Source: Albugo candida (lineage: Eukaryota > Oomycota > Peronosporomycetes > Albuginales). Taken from it: a DNA stretch of 64,000 nt. The position numbers and the translations under genes are program-made. The notes below the pieces were generated by a model that was given only the letters and a program-made list of their open reading frames with translations, did not search any database and was not told the DNA's origin. Positions 53,517 through 64,000 of the stretch are shown here, piece by piece; position 1 is the first letter of the stretch; the number at the start of each line of letters is the position of its first letter. The stretch lies in assembly GCA_040437565.1 (NCBI GenBank), contig JBDOQK010000001.1:434001-498000 (forward strand), given 5' to 3'.

Positions 53517-53708
53517 TCAACTTTTTAAGGATGGCATTTCCTCCAATCCAGCTGCATCATCATAATTTGTGCTCACCGTAGTGTGGCGCACACCAATTTG
53601 AAAACTCAATCGATTTATCGCACAAAAGTGCGATCCGCATGGGAAGGTGTCTCCAAAGAGGACGGTGACCTGTAAGCCAATAGCGATAGCTGATACGAAT
53701 TTGAACAT
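53517..53708 (-). CDS. Small secreted-protein-like ORF (effector-like, possibly degenerate)
   Basis: 63 codons with a true ATG on the minus strand. MFKFVSAIAIGLQVTVLFGD has the form of a signal peptide: Lys at position 3, a hydrophobic core and a small-residue region. The rest has two Cys (PCGSHFC) and ends VSTNYDDAAGLEEMPSLKS. Oomycete RXLR effectors have a similar order: signal peptide, Arg-rich motif, then an acidic dEER-like stretch. Here GVRHTT stands where an RXLR would be expected, but the motif itself is absent, and the protein is too short. It may be a truncated effector gene or chance. A second, identical copy at 54295-54486 comes from the duplicated contig end. Confidence 0.35.
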   Translation of the reverse strand: MFKFVSAIAIGLQVTVLFGDTFPCGSHFCAINRLSFQIGVRHTTVSTNYDDAAGLEEMPSLKS

Positions 53709-53969
53709 CGACTCTTACACACTTAATAGGTTGTGGGGTTTGATAATGAAGTTGAGAAAAATCTTGCAGACGACAGAATTCAGTGCTATATATTATTTAT
53801 TTACATATCCAGCGTCATGCTTCTCTATCTAGCCAGTATTATCCTCATATGTTGTTGGAAATGTAAAAACATTTATGTATCTTGCAAAAAGAAAAAGCTG
53901 TGAGAGTAATAATATATTTCGGATTGGCCTACTTGATTGCAGGGATCTTTGTGTCACGGAAAAAAAGGT

Positions 53970-54132
53970 GACGTTGAAAAGCTGGCAATTGTGTCCATTT
54001 AACCTATCTTTGTATTGGCTGTATCAGGTAGTTTTCAGAAAGTAACGATAGAACGATCTTGCACCGACTAGCTTAGCTTCGGAAGTCGCTTTTCTTCTTT
54101 GATTTTGCGCGCTGAGCGAATAAAAAAAGTTT
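53970..54132 (+). repeat. Single LINE-B tail unit
   Basis: GCTGGCAATTGTGTCC and GATCTTGCACCGACTAGCTTAG blocks match the array at 49440-51660. Repeated at 54748-54910 by the contig duplication. Confidence 0.55.
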
Positions 54133-54232
54133 NNNNNNNNNNNNNNNNNNNNNNNNNNNNNNNNNNNNNNNNNNNNNNNNNNNNNNNNNNNNNNNNNNNN
54201 NNNNNNNNNNNNNNNNNNNNNNNNNNNNNNNN
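54133..54232. other. Assembly gap, 100 N, with duplicated flank
   Basis: 53455-54132 (678 bp) is repeated at 54233-54910, the longest such duplication in the window. Confidence 0.92.
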
Positions 54233-55004
54233 TACACATCCTTGGTGCATTTTTTTTATTATTCAATGGTATTTTGCATGAACGGGTCGGGTCATCAACT
54301 TTTTAAGGATGGCATTTCCTCCAATCCAGCTGCATCATCATAATTTGTGCTCACCGTAGTGTGGCGCACACCAATTTGAAAACTCAATCGATTTATCGCA
54401 CAAAAGTGCGATCCGCATGGGAAGGTGTCTCCAAAGAGGACGGTGACCTGTAAGCCAATAGCGATAGCTGATACGAATTTGAACATCGACTCTTACACAC
54501 TTAATAGGTTGTGGGGTTTGATAATGAAGTTGAGAAAAATCTTGCAGACGACAGAATTCAGTGCTATATATTATTTATTTACATATCCAGCGTCATGCTT
54601 CTCTATCTAGCCAGTATTATCCTCATATGTTGTTGGAAATGTAAAAACATTTATGTATCTTGCAAAAAGAAAAAGCTGTGAGAGTAATAATATATTTCGG
54701 ATTGGCCTACTTGATTGCAGGGATCTTTGTGTCACGGAAAAAAAGGTGACGTTGAAAAGCTGGCAATTGTGTCCATTTAACCTATCTTTGTATTGGCTGT
54801 ATCAGGTAGTTTTCAGAAAGTAACGATAGAACGATCTTGCACCGACTAGCTTAGCTTCGGAAGTCGCTTTTCTTCTTTGATTTTGCGCGCTGAGCGAATA
54901 AAAAAAGTTTTTTGTACACGTTTAAAAAAAATGGTACCTAGTCCTCACATTTTTGTTCTGATTTACCAAGGTAAACGTGACAGTGTGCTGGGACCTGTAT
55001 TTCT

Positions 55005-56980
55005 TCAATTCATCCTTGCATTCGTTGTATGTGCACCCGAATGAGCGATGACACATAAACGTTTCTGTAGATCCACAACATGATCTGGTATCCATGTACG
55101 TCCCTGTGGATCAACCCAAAATAACTTGACCTCATCCTTGGTGTAGTTTGTGGGTGCTTGCTCCATAAATGCCTTGTCTTGGATAGCCCTGGTCTTCTCC
55201 AATGAAGGCCATTCCAAATACGTTTACTCCAGAGGCGACAAATTATTGACAACTGATAAAGCACCGCACTTACCTGACGCGCGCTCTTTGTGATAAGTAG
55301 ATCGACGTCACCGTGATAACAAATCACCGCAGCTATTTCCGCTTTCGGCCACGTGATCTAGAGTATAGAGAAACATATGTAACACCATCGATCATCGTTG
55401 GAATTTGTCGGCTCTGTATCGAACTATCGCATTACCAACACTCATCTGGTCAAATATGAACTGCAGATTTCGATAGCGGTAAACATATGGAATCCTTTTT
55501 ATTGCAGCAACAGGTATTCCATCGGCTTGCATGTCTCCATTATAGCAAACGCTTCTTTCTCAACCTTCGCCAATTTCAACATAGATCCTTTGAACAACCG
55601 GCTTATGAAAGCGAGCGGGAAATGATCTTGTCCCCATCTGGGTTTTGATAATTCTCTTTCTGCTATTTGAGTAATGATAGACCCCCGATATTCTTGAGAT
55701 GCAGCGGTATACAGGCACACGTACCAGGCATCTTTTGGATGCGCCATAGGCAGCATTTCAAAAAACACTCCCTTAATCTTCTGTGAACATGCATATCAAT
55801 TCGCACTCCATCCATGGCTCCTAGCAACACGATCATGAGGTTCTCTTTCCTTCTGCTTCCTGCAGACTTTGCTGCATTTTCTAGAACGCTCTGCAAATCT
55901 TTTACAAGTGTCGTGTAATTTGGAATGCTGTTTCGCAGTCAGTTTCCTCGATTTTCCGTAGACAAGCCATTCGGTGCCACCACAGTAAAATAACCTTGGC
56001 TATTCGGATGTAACGGTAGTTGCCTGTAGAATCGAAAACAGTCCAAAGAAAAATCGCATCTTGAACCGTCCAAAATTTGCCAGAACTACCTCGAGGTGCT
56101 GCAGGGACCATGCCAGCGAAACCGTCAATTCATTTATTGCCCTTAGGTCCACCGTCATACGGTAAGATCCGACTTCCTTCTTTGCTACAATACGCGGGGC
56201 ACTTCCCCATCGAGATTTCAGATTACTATATATCAAATCGTGCTCCATAAGATTTGCGAGATGTTTATCCATTTAGTCTTCATGAAGTGGTGGGTATCGC
56301 CTGAATTTTACCATGAACGGTATGGATCCTTCCTTCAAAATGACTTGCAATCGTGCAACATTGACAGAAGGGTCTTCAGCAAATTCCACTCGGAATATAT
56401 CTCCATATTTGATAAAAAGGTTCTTTAGCTGGCCGACTAACACCACTGAGGCTCCTGCTTCCTGCGCTTCGGTCACCTTTCCCTCCAATACGGTATCAAT
56501 AGCTAATTTCTGAGTTTCGGTACACGTCACTTCCGGGGCGAAAAGACACCGTTCTGCATGGTAAACAGTATGATCTAGGTCTAAATATAGCCTTTCCTCG
56601 CAGCTTCGCAAAGACTTACTGATGGGAGTCCGTACTTCTTGCTTTTAATCACCGGACGCATTCCAGATTGTTTGCTTCTCTCTTGCTCCTTGCAACATCG
56701 CCTCCATCGAATACTCCATCATCTACATCAAATTTCTATCCATGAGAAACGAGAGTGATACATCTTCTTCATTTACCATGATTTCCATATTCCGCCATAC
56801 GAGCGGCCCTCCATATATAGTGAGTTCCATACAAGCCAAAAGCACACTTGGTTTAACCAATAGTAGCGTCTTTCCAGCGGTGGCTATCTTGAACGGCACT
56901 TTTACTACCATTATCGGCATATATTTCTATGACACGTCAGAAATCATACCAAAAGTATTATCCAAATTCAAGCTTTGCTG
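55005..56980 (-). pseudogene. Ty3/gypsy-1 pol remnant: protease, reverse transcriptase, RNase H, integrase zinc finger
   Basis: Minus strand, gypsy order. Protease end: CMELTIYGGPLVWRNMEIMV and SLSFLMDRNLM (56850-56723); the active site is not clear. Reverse transcriptase: VARLQVILKEGSIPF, FRRYPPLHED, MEHDLIYSNLKSRWGSAPRI and KEVGSYRMTVDLRAINELTV (56400-56130); the palm YVDD box was not found. RNase H: YVCLYTAASQEYRGSIITQ (Asp changed to Ala), PLAFISRLFKGS, VEKEAFAIMETC. Integrase zinc region: FWVDPQGRTWIPDHVVDLQK then RLCVIAHSGAH (55120-55015). It is cut off there by unrelated repeat sequence. Many stops. Confidence 0.82.
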
Positions 56981-57249
56981 GTGACTCAAAAAGTTTATTC
57001 ACGTGTTTTTTGAGTACGTACTTTTCTTCGATGATCATCAAGAAATTCATCCTCAATAATACAGCATATGTTTCTATTGAGGATTCTTGATTGCCTACCG
57101 TCGAAAGGCCGCTGTTTGTCACATATTCCTCACTCTACCGGCCTCCCAATGCAATCACATACTCCTTAACATGGATTGCTCTTTCTGCAACCTGCCCTCC
57201 ATATTGCCTTGACATGAAATCCAGAAGCGCTTATTCAGAATACTGAAGC

Positions 57250-57349
57250 NNNNNNNNNNNNNNNNNNNNNNNNNNNNNNNNNNNNNNNNNNNNNNNNNNN
57301 NNNNNNNNNNNNNNNNNNNNNNNNNNNNNNNNNNNNNNNNNNNNNNNNN
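57250..57349. other. Assembly gap, 100 N, with duplicated flank
   Basis: 56783-57249 (467 bp) is repeated at 57350-57816, so the protease part of gypsy-1 appears twice. Confidence 0.92.
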
Positions 57350-57816
57350 TTCCATATTCCGCCATACGAGCGGCCCTCCATATATAGTGAGTTCCATACA
57401 AGCCAAAAGCACACTTGGTTTAACCAATAGTAGCGTCTTTCCAGCGGTGGCTATCTTGAACGGCACTTTTACTACCATTATCGGCATATATTTCTATGAC
57501 ACGTCAGAAATCATACCAAAAGTATTATCCAAATTCAAGCTTTGCTGGTGACTCAAAAAGTTTATTCACGTGTTTTTTGAGTACGTACTTTTCTTCGATG
57601 ATCATCAAGAAATTCATCCTCAATAATACAGCATATGTTTCTATTGAGGATTCTTGATTGCCTACCGTCGAAAGGCCGCTGTTTGTCACATATTCCTCAC
57701 TCTACCGGCCTCCCAATGCAATCACATACTCCTTAACATGGATTGCTCTTTCTGCAACCTGCCCTCCATATTGCCTTGACATGAAATCCAGAAGCGCTTA
57801 TTCAGAATACTGAAGC

Positions 57817-58050
57817 CTTTCTTTTCATGACTCAACCGAATTGCATGATTTGTTCAGCAGCTTTTTCAGATGGCTCAAAATGCTTCCCCTCCACAACGAA
57901 AAAACCCTCAATGCGCGGGCTTGACGCAGCCTTTTCATTTGCGACTTTGCTGGAAGTTACAGTATTGCCTTTTAAACATGGTTGGAGATATAATCAGCAA
58001 GCAGAACGTTTTCCGTTGAATTCCTGTGTATAATTTAGATGCTAAGAGGA
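57817..58050 (-). pseudogene. Possible gag region of gypsy-1
   Basis: Minus frame near 57970-57850 reads SSKVANEKAASSPRIEGFFV and EGKHFEPSEKAAEQIMQF, hydrophilic and upstream of the protease as gag should be. No zinc knuckle seen. Confidence 0.35.
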
Positions 58051-58269
58051 TTGCTATACTTTGCCTATTGCAAGTGTGATCAATCGTTAACGAGTAATTG
58101 ACGGTTTGATTAAGATTAACCGATCACAACTCTTCCCACTACAAACAACCCACTTAACCTTTCATAAGCTCTATGAGGACCGCAAACGGACGCAGTCTCT
58201 TGCAGACGCTGATGGTTCATGTAACGTTTACGTATCTGTCTGTAACCGATCACGTCTATAAAGTATTGG

Positions 58270-60530
58270 ATTATGAATTGGTCTAAAATCTTCCTAGATA
58301 TCGCTGCAAAGCTACTGTGCAACGCCCCGATCAAAGCGATTAATATAGCAGAGCATTCTCGTGCTCAAAAACCTCTCTGTTCTTTCTTACCAGAAGCAAT
58401 GACCCTGTCGGCCTATATCTTTATCGATCTCGCCGACAAGCCGTGCTGCCGATTGTCCAAAAAACGTTTAAGGAGACCGACAGACTTCATTTCACCTATA
58501 CACGGAGAGGACTACCATATCACCATACATCTCACGGCGCGAAACAGGTCAACGATTTTTATACGAGATGACGATGGGCGTGTCATTGGTAACTACAGGG
58601 AAAATGCCCAGGTCATCCCATATTTCTGTCAGCCAAGCTTTATCAGCCTCGTCTTATCGTCTTAGTCACGTCTCTGTCGGAAGATAGCATGACATCACTC
58701 AACACTCTCAACGAAATCACACAAGCATTTCGGTCTCAGATTAACAACCGCGCATCGGGTACAGACAACGACACAGATGAGCTACTGATATGTAGTCATC
58801 CAGTGATTGCTGCCACCATCGTCGAAGCTATCAATCGTCATACCCAGGACACCATATCTCCCATAGAATCCAACGGGAAGCTGTGTCAACCTTTGACCTA
58901 GCACCCTTCTTAGTACCACTCGCAAAACCATACTCACGATCTTTATAAATCGCACCCTCGTAAAGTGGATTCGTGGCACTCTCCTAGCCAAAGTGGTTTT
59001 CGAGTCGCCCGTAGTGCAGCTGATCCGGTCTGGAATCACCGATGGAACATTGCCCAAACGCGTAGCTTTTAGACAAATATGTACATTCTACGTATTGACT
59101 CCACAAGTCTTTTGGCACCATACATTGACATAGATTGCTGCTCATCATTGACTCGATCTTAGATTCAAACGATGTCGGCTAATAAAAGCATTTATACAGC
59201 GCCTCTCCCCTTTAACTCCGCCATGGTATTTATGCTGCTCAACATTCGCAACTAGTCATGGTACACCTCAAGGAGATACACTCTCCCCACTTTTCTTCGT
59301 GCTTTATTTGGAAGCGGAGACAAGAGATCTACGCCACCGGCTCCGCGTTTCAATGCGCGCGCTACCCACCATTGAATTCGCCGATGATAGGAATTTCATT
59401 CAGTATCAGACTACTCGTCTTGAGCAAATTCTTCTTGCTGCCGATCACATTTCTGGTCATGGTAATTGACCATCATTGTTAGCAAACCTGATCGATCGAG
59501 TTTTGCTCGTGCACTAAGCGCTACTGACGAATGTTGGCGTTCGGTTCGTACGCTGGTATCAGAACTGGCGCCTTCGAAGACGTATAGCATCTAATATCTC
59601 AAGCAATAGCAGCCTTCAAAAGGTTTGAAAACTTTGGCTCCGTCCTCACCTTCTTCCAAAAACATTACGCGTTCGCTAATACAATTCCATTGTGCTAGTT
59701 ATTTGTTGTACAACTGTGGACCATAGCCTCTCGCAGACCGTGACGTTGGTAGTCTTGAAGTGAATCATCGCCAATAGCTTCGCAGGGTCCTCGATATTCT
59801 CTATTTCCTGAAACGCGGATTTGACCCAGCGCTATACCGCAAGACCACTTCGAATTCACCTAACAAAGTCTCGATGAAAGCTCTTTGGTCATATCCTTCG
59901 TCGCGCACAGCCCATTTCAGCTCAGTTGAACTTGCTACGATAGAATGATTCTGCTGAAAAAATACTCGCCGAATCCCTTCTTTNNNNNNNNNNNNNNNNN
60001 NNNNNNNNNNNNNNNNNNNNNNNNNNNNNNNNNNNNNNNNNNNNNNNNNNNNNNNNNNNNNNNNNNNNNNNNNNNNNNNNNNNTATTTGTTGTACAACTG
60101 TGGACCATAGCCTCTCGCAGACCGTGACGTTGGTAGTCTTGAAGTGAATCATCGCCAATAGCTTCGCAGGGTCCTCGATATTCTCTATTTCCTGAAACGC
60201 GGATTTGACCCAGCGCTATACCGCAAGACCACTTCGAATTCACCTAACAAAGTCTCGATGAAAGCTCTTTGGTCATATCCTTCGTCGCGCACAGCCCATT
60301 TCAGCTCAGTTGAACTTGCTACGATAGAATGATTCTGCTGAAAAAATACTCGCCGAATCCCTTCTTTCGCTTTTTACGGATCATCGGGTCGTACCCCCAC
60401 CAACATCCCGATCATTCTCGACAAGGTCCTACGGCTCGACATAAACGTTAATCTCCGAAGCAAATACATCATATCTATACGTCTTGTCAAACATCGCACA
60501 GGACCGCACCAGATATAAAGTAGTTCCCTC
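58270..60530 (+). pseudogene. LINE-A (non-LTR retrotransposon) reverse transcriptase and C-terminus
   Basis: Plus strand. The strongest part is at 59243-59480: SHGTPQGDTLSPLFFVLYLE, then IEFADDRNFIQYQTTRLEQI, i.e. the GTPQGDxLSP motif and the catalytic ADD of LINE reverse transcriptase. The next part, RRRIASNISSNSSLQKV and RPHLLPKTLRVR with YNSIVL, is the thumb/C-terminal region; after a gap duplication come RRKAL-like and PLRIHLTKSR-type residues. Upstream ORFs 58273-58665 and 58689-58901 may be the beginning of the same polyprotein but carry no motif I can name. Different in sequence from LINE-B. All parts frameshifted. Confidence 0.72.
59984..60083. other. Assembly gap, 100 N, with duplicated flank
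   Basis: 59700-59983 (284 bp) is repeated at 60084-60367. Confidence 0.92.
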
Positions 60531-60890
60531 ACGTCTCTGCACTATCCAGATTTTTTTATAGGAGTAAAGAAACAGCCAGGGTGAGAGAAATCGAGAGTCC
60601 TATAGGAAGTATTTGATGCCGCCGCAAAACGCTCATTAAAGTATTAATATGGGTGCACGGGAACCTTTCTAGTTTTACATAAGGAGAGAGTCTAATCAGA
60701 GTAGACGTACTTGACTTCGGAACAAGAATCAGCCAAGCGATCGACGAAGTTGTCGTCTGGATTGCTTTGTAGGAGAACTGTGGAAGATTTATGGAAGTCA
60801 AATCAGACGAATACAGAACAAACTTAGCTTGTGATAAAATTACTGTCGTTGCAGAAGCTTGGTAAATAAGAACACTGATCAGTTAAAGAC
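60531..60890. other. Region without a recognised gene
   Basis: An 81-codon minus-strand ORF (60801-60556) has no motif; probably junction sequence between LINE-A and the inverted integrase fragment. Confidence 0.35.
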
Positions 60891-61446
60891 ATGAGTGCCA
60901 TCCAGGGGATGTATGAGAAGCTGGATAGAATAGCATCCGACTCTGAGGGATCCAAAACATTCCGAAAGTTCCGCCGATTAAAACCAGTTAGACCATCTAA
61001 TGCTGAAATAACGGATCAAAAACATTGCAAAGGATTACGGAGGATGGCGAAGGATTACGAGATGACAGACGTATCAGAGGATGATCGTATATCTACTAAT
61101 GCACCCCATTTTCCAAAGCACCAGATTTATATGGGGATACAGCTAATAACGAAAGAGGTTTCGTGAAACGTTAGCAACCTTATCACAACACGCTGCTTGC
61201 GTTGACCGGATAAACGAAGTATCTAGATACGAGACGATGCCAATACATTACAAAAACGACCTTGGATGGTACCGCAAGCTGGACCAGCTGGTCATCGAAT
61301 ACTTGCTCGTACTGAAAGATGGTATGGGTGGTTTTTGTAAATTTGTATCAACAACAGCGTCAAATACGGAGGTTACTGATCAAGCGTTGATGAATTGGTT
61401 CAAGCGATATGGTGTCGTCTTCTTATGGGTTTCAGTGATGCAGTGA
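60891..61446 (+). pseudogene. Ty3/gypsy integrase N-terminal half, plus strand
   Basis: 61273-61428 reads DQLVIEYLLVLKDGMGGFCK, FVSTTASNTEVTDQALMNWF and KRYGVVFLWVS, which is the first half of a gypsy integrase core up to the WVSDQG motif (second catalytic Asp). It stops exactly there. The upstream ORF 60891-61166 is basic and may belong to the linker before integrase. The orientation is opposite to gypsy-2, whose integrase starts at this same motif. Confidence 0.65.
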
Positions 61447-61499
61447 TGGAGAGACCTAAAAAAAATAATAGGCTGAACATCATTTTGTTACGGCTTATT

Positions 61500-62220
61500 G
61501 TCCGTATCTCGTCCACTCCTGAACCAGTATCCTCTGCCTCAACCACCAACGATTTCGAGGTTGTTTGACTCCGGTAAGTGCAAATAAAAAAGCATTTTTT
61601 TTCAGATTCATTCAGTACCGGTATATGGAAAAATATAAAAGATTCCCATGACCTAACCTTGGGATGGATACCGAAGCCATCATTTCTCTCTCCTTCTTGT
61701 CCTTCATTGTGAACGAAAGAGACCAAAGCTTCCGCCCAAGGTTCGGATGCCACCCATCGTTTAAATAACAGCGGGACCTCTTCCGGAAGAATGCTTGCAG
61801 GTTCCCAGCTATTTTCAGCAACATCCAAACCGATCCATTCAACTAAAACATCCCAATGATGTTTATCTGGATTGATACGGCATTCCAAAAACTTTTGCAC
61901 CAAATGTTTACCATTTGCATACACTACGTAGTCTTGCAAATCTTCCAAATCTCGCTCGCTGTAAACTTACAATCTCGTGACAGGCTAGGTACAATTAGCA
62001 AACGGTACAACCAACTCTTGGATGTCGTAAGTCCACCCGTTTAGTATTTTCACTACCCAATAAGGTCCCTTCCAATGTACCATGAGCTGGATTTTTCGTC
62101 GTATAACATTTCCAGATAGAACAAAATCCCCAATTTCAAAATTCACGAGGGACATGCCGTGCTTTTTGTTGTGTCTACGTCTCGCAGAGTCGTTTCTATT
62201 CTGTGCCACGTCAAACACTC
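61500..62220 (-). pseudogene. gypsy-2 integrase C-terminus and chromodomain
   Basis: Minus strand. 62218-61985 reads FDVAQNRNDSARRRHNKKHG, NFEIGDFVLSGNVIRRKIQL and HWKGPYWVVKILNGW, the GPY/F-type C-terminal integrase module. 61948-61700 then has LVQKFLECRINPDKHHWDVL and VEWIGLDVAENSWEPASILP, a chromodomain with its conserved aromatic residues (W-D-V-L-V-E-W and N-S-W-E-P). Such domains direct integration of chromoviruses to chromatin marks. Past about 61620 the frame reads into non-conserved sequence. Confidence 0.82.
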
Positions 62221-62339
62221 GTTGATGTATGACGTCCAGCGTAGCTTGAACGTCTCAATGTGCTTCAGCTGCGTGTCACTAAACCCTGTTCCGTACACGA
62301 GAAAAACGGCGTATCGCTGGCTGGTACAGTACACTGATC

Positions 62340-62660
62340 GGATCCTTTCGCGGCAATCTAGTGAAAGCTGTTACTGAGGCAATTACACCAGGTCGACTGG
62401 ATCGAAGCTGATTTAACGTTCACTGACACATGGAAGTAAATTTGGCCAATATCCGATCCGCTGTTTGCGCTTGCTCAGCAGAGACCGCATGACTTTGAGC
62501 ATTTGACGATTGTTTACCTCCACCGTTCCATTTGCCCACGGGCAAAACGCCGTGACGAAATGGTGTTTAGCACCCAATAGTTTTTTAATTGCTCCATGAC
62601 TTCGTTTATGCAATGGTATCCTTGATCCGATACCCTTCATAATGCCACACCATACAATTG
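62340..62660 (-). pseudogene. gypsy-2 integrase core, second half
   Basis: Starts at VSDQGYHCIN (62655-62625, second catalytic Asp), then LLGAKHHFVTAFCPWANGTV and EVNNRQMLKVMRSLLSKRKQ with the catalytic Glu, then YWPNLLPCV. A stop follows SER. It is joined upstream directly to reverse transcriptase sequence, so the palm, RNase H and first half of integrase are deleted. Confidence 0.8.
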
Positions 62661-62830
62661 ATCCGAGACTACCTCCAAATGCGGCTTTGGCTAGGCCATA
62701 GGCACATATACTGCACTGATAGCACGTAACTCCACTGTTATGCGATACTCATCGTTCGTTTTATGCTTCTTCAAATAATCCTTGTGCAAAGGTGGATACC
62801 ATCTAGGGTTGATCCTTCTATTAGCCGTAC
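62661..62830 (-). pseudogene. gypsy-2 reverse transcriptase, N-terminal piece
   Basis: Minus strand: INPRWYPPLHKDYLKKHK, then EYRITVELRAISAVYVPMA, a stop, and PKPHLEVVSDQLYGV. This is the fingers region of gypsy reverse transcriptase, parallel to RRYPPLHED and YRMTVDLRAINE of gypsy-1. Confidence 0.7.
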
Positions 62831-63990
62831 TTTAAGAGGAGCGACTGACCTGATAGTTCCTCTGTCATTTCACCCGGAGCACATCTTGCAATTAAATAAA
62901 CAGCTCCTTTAGACATTCTATCGACTCTGAATTTGCGCCTACTTTTTCTGCACCCCTTCCAATGTGGTTTGAATGATTTCCTTTCGGCTGCTTACTTTTC
63001 CCATTTCTCGAGTATATAAGTTGCCTCTTTTTAATCGCTGATACTATCCATGTCCTCATAAATCTTTTCTTCACAGCCGTGCAGAAACTTACACACAAGC
63101 GATTGGAGCGTCATGGCTTCTGCGCATTCCATATCATCTTTTTTATTCGTCGCTCCTTCCATGAGGGCTGCAACCGAGCACCCCATTTTCTCCATCAGTT
63201 CTCGGTCTAAAATCAGGGATAATGATTTATCCTATTCATTTACCAACGCTTCAAGATTTCTCCAGATAAATGGTCCACCTCTAGTTATGAACTCGACGCA
63301 GTTAAGTAGTTCCTTTCTTTTCACCCACAGCGGAGTAGTACCCACGTTACTTATCTTTAGGGGCGGTTTCAGCTCCTCCATGCGCAGAAACGTTTTCGGG
63401 GACAGAATATTTACCAATCCACTGATATGAGACGGCAATGAGCCTAAATCCAATAGAGTTTTGATGTTTTCTACTCCATCCGCTGTGGCCCTGACCTTCC
63501 AGCTGTTTCTACACTTCGACACTTTCTTCAGTCGTATGTTATTCTTCACTTTGTTTTCCACGGGCAATCGCCGTTGAGGCAACAGAAATTCCGCTTCAAC
63601 CGGTGCACACCACGGACAATTTCGAACAGGTGCTGCGTGCGTACTATCACACTTTAAACATTTAAATCTTTGTGACCTTCTTGTACCAAAATCTAAAGCT
63701 CTGTCGCTCTTGACTTGAGAAAAACTTCTTCGTTGCATTAATATTTCGGTTTGTCTCTTTGCTATCCTCCCTTTGATGGGTAATTCTTCATTTCGCTTCC
63801 GGCTCCCACTTTATGAAATTTGTCAGTAGGTCTTGAAACGATTTGCAGAACACCATAGGTTTTCTCGAGGTCCATTCTCATTCTTTACAAGGTTGCATTA
63901 GAACTCCGGTGGTCCCAATGCATCAAACATTCACTTGACGATTCTTTTCATATATACTTTCTCCAGGTACTCTAGTAAACCGTGCTGGTC
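62831..63990 (-). pseudogene. gypsy-2 gag end, zinc-binding box and protease
   Basis: The frame 63738-63232 has 168 residues. FKCLKCDSTHAAPVRNCPWC is a Cys/His zinc-binding box. VENIKTLLDLGSLPSHISGL fits the retropepsin active site with D-L-G-S in place of D-S/T-G. ELLNCVEFITRGGPFIWRNL is the protease end and is close to the same part of gypsy-1 (CMELTIYGGPLVWRNME), so both belong to one family. After it, SLILDREL and an acidic linker follow to about 62900. Right of 63738 the frame is broken; KSFQDLLTNFIKWEPEAK suggests gag up to the window end. Confidence 0.72.
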
Positions 63991-64000
63991 CAGTATTCTG

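Noticed and set aside
1-64000. tRNA, rRNA, riboswitch or bacterial promoter features
   Set aside because: No cloverleaf, rRNA core or such motif was recognised; the only tRNA-like matches are retrotransposon primer-binding sites.

Overview
This window is eukaryotic, repeat-dense DNA and almost certainly comes from an oomycete (Peronosporales-like). The reasons are the kinds of mobile elements: Ty1/copia pol pieces of the type usual in Phytophthora and downy mildews (GAG-pre-integrase box followed by a CSD-KGP integrase motif), a chromodomain-bearing Ty3/gypsy element, FAR1-like MULE transposases and a DD34E-type Tc1. No intact host gene, rRNA or tRNA was recognised. Nearly every coding trace is a decayed transposable element, so the window reads as a nested-transposon graveyard. 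The genus cannot be told from this sequence alone. There are 19 gaps of exactly 100 N; 11 are flanked by direct duplications that look like unmerged contig ends.

Layout. 1-2.3 kb: a MULE transposase remnant split by a complete 1.09-kb LTR element with 180-bp LTRs and a 5-bp target duplication. 2.65-5.8 kb: a non-autonomous MULE and a foldback-like element. 5.85-10.2 kb: two head-to-head MULE remnants, one split by a complete but dead Tc1 element (8372-10105). 11.5-12.5 kb: 3' end of a non-LTR retrotransposon (here LINE-B) on the minus strand and a piece of the first LTR element. 12.7-14.9 kb: a DDE transposase pseudogene. 15.3-20.9 kb: minus-strand coding remnants that I cannot identify, broken by a second non-autonomous MULE and a palindrome. 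20.9-25.4 kb: copia-1 (plus). 25.7-27.6 kb: LINE-B copy (plus). 27.6-32.2 kb: copia-2 (minus). 35.6-37.8 kb: a plus-strand gene remnant whose product looks like a cysteine-rich type I membrane glycoprotein. 38.7-41.6 kb: copia-3 (minus). 41.7-45.0 kb: a foldback-type element carrying a near-complete MULE with its own target duplication. 47.9-51.7 kb: another LINE-B copy whose 3' tail has become a tandem array, interrupted by a copia 3' end. 53.2-54.9 kb: a 45-bp inverted repeat and a small secreted-protein-like ORF. 55-64 kb: two gypsy remnants (minus) and a second type of LINE (LINE-A, plus).

The elements interact by insertion into each other: the LTR element sits in a MULE, Tc1 in a MULE, a MULE in a foldback element, a copia in a LINE tail array, and copia-1 in the unidentified minus-strand remnant. 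Several insertions can be dated relative to each other from target-site duplications. Two loci deserve a database search first: the membrane-glycoprotein-like remnant at 35.6-37.8 kb and the unidentified minus-strand remnant at 15.3-20.9 kb. All family assignments were made by reading motifs; no search was run.
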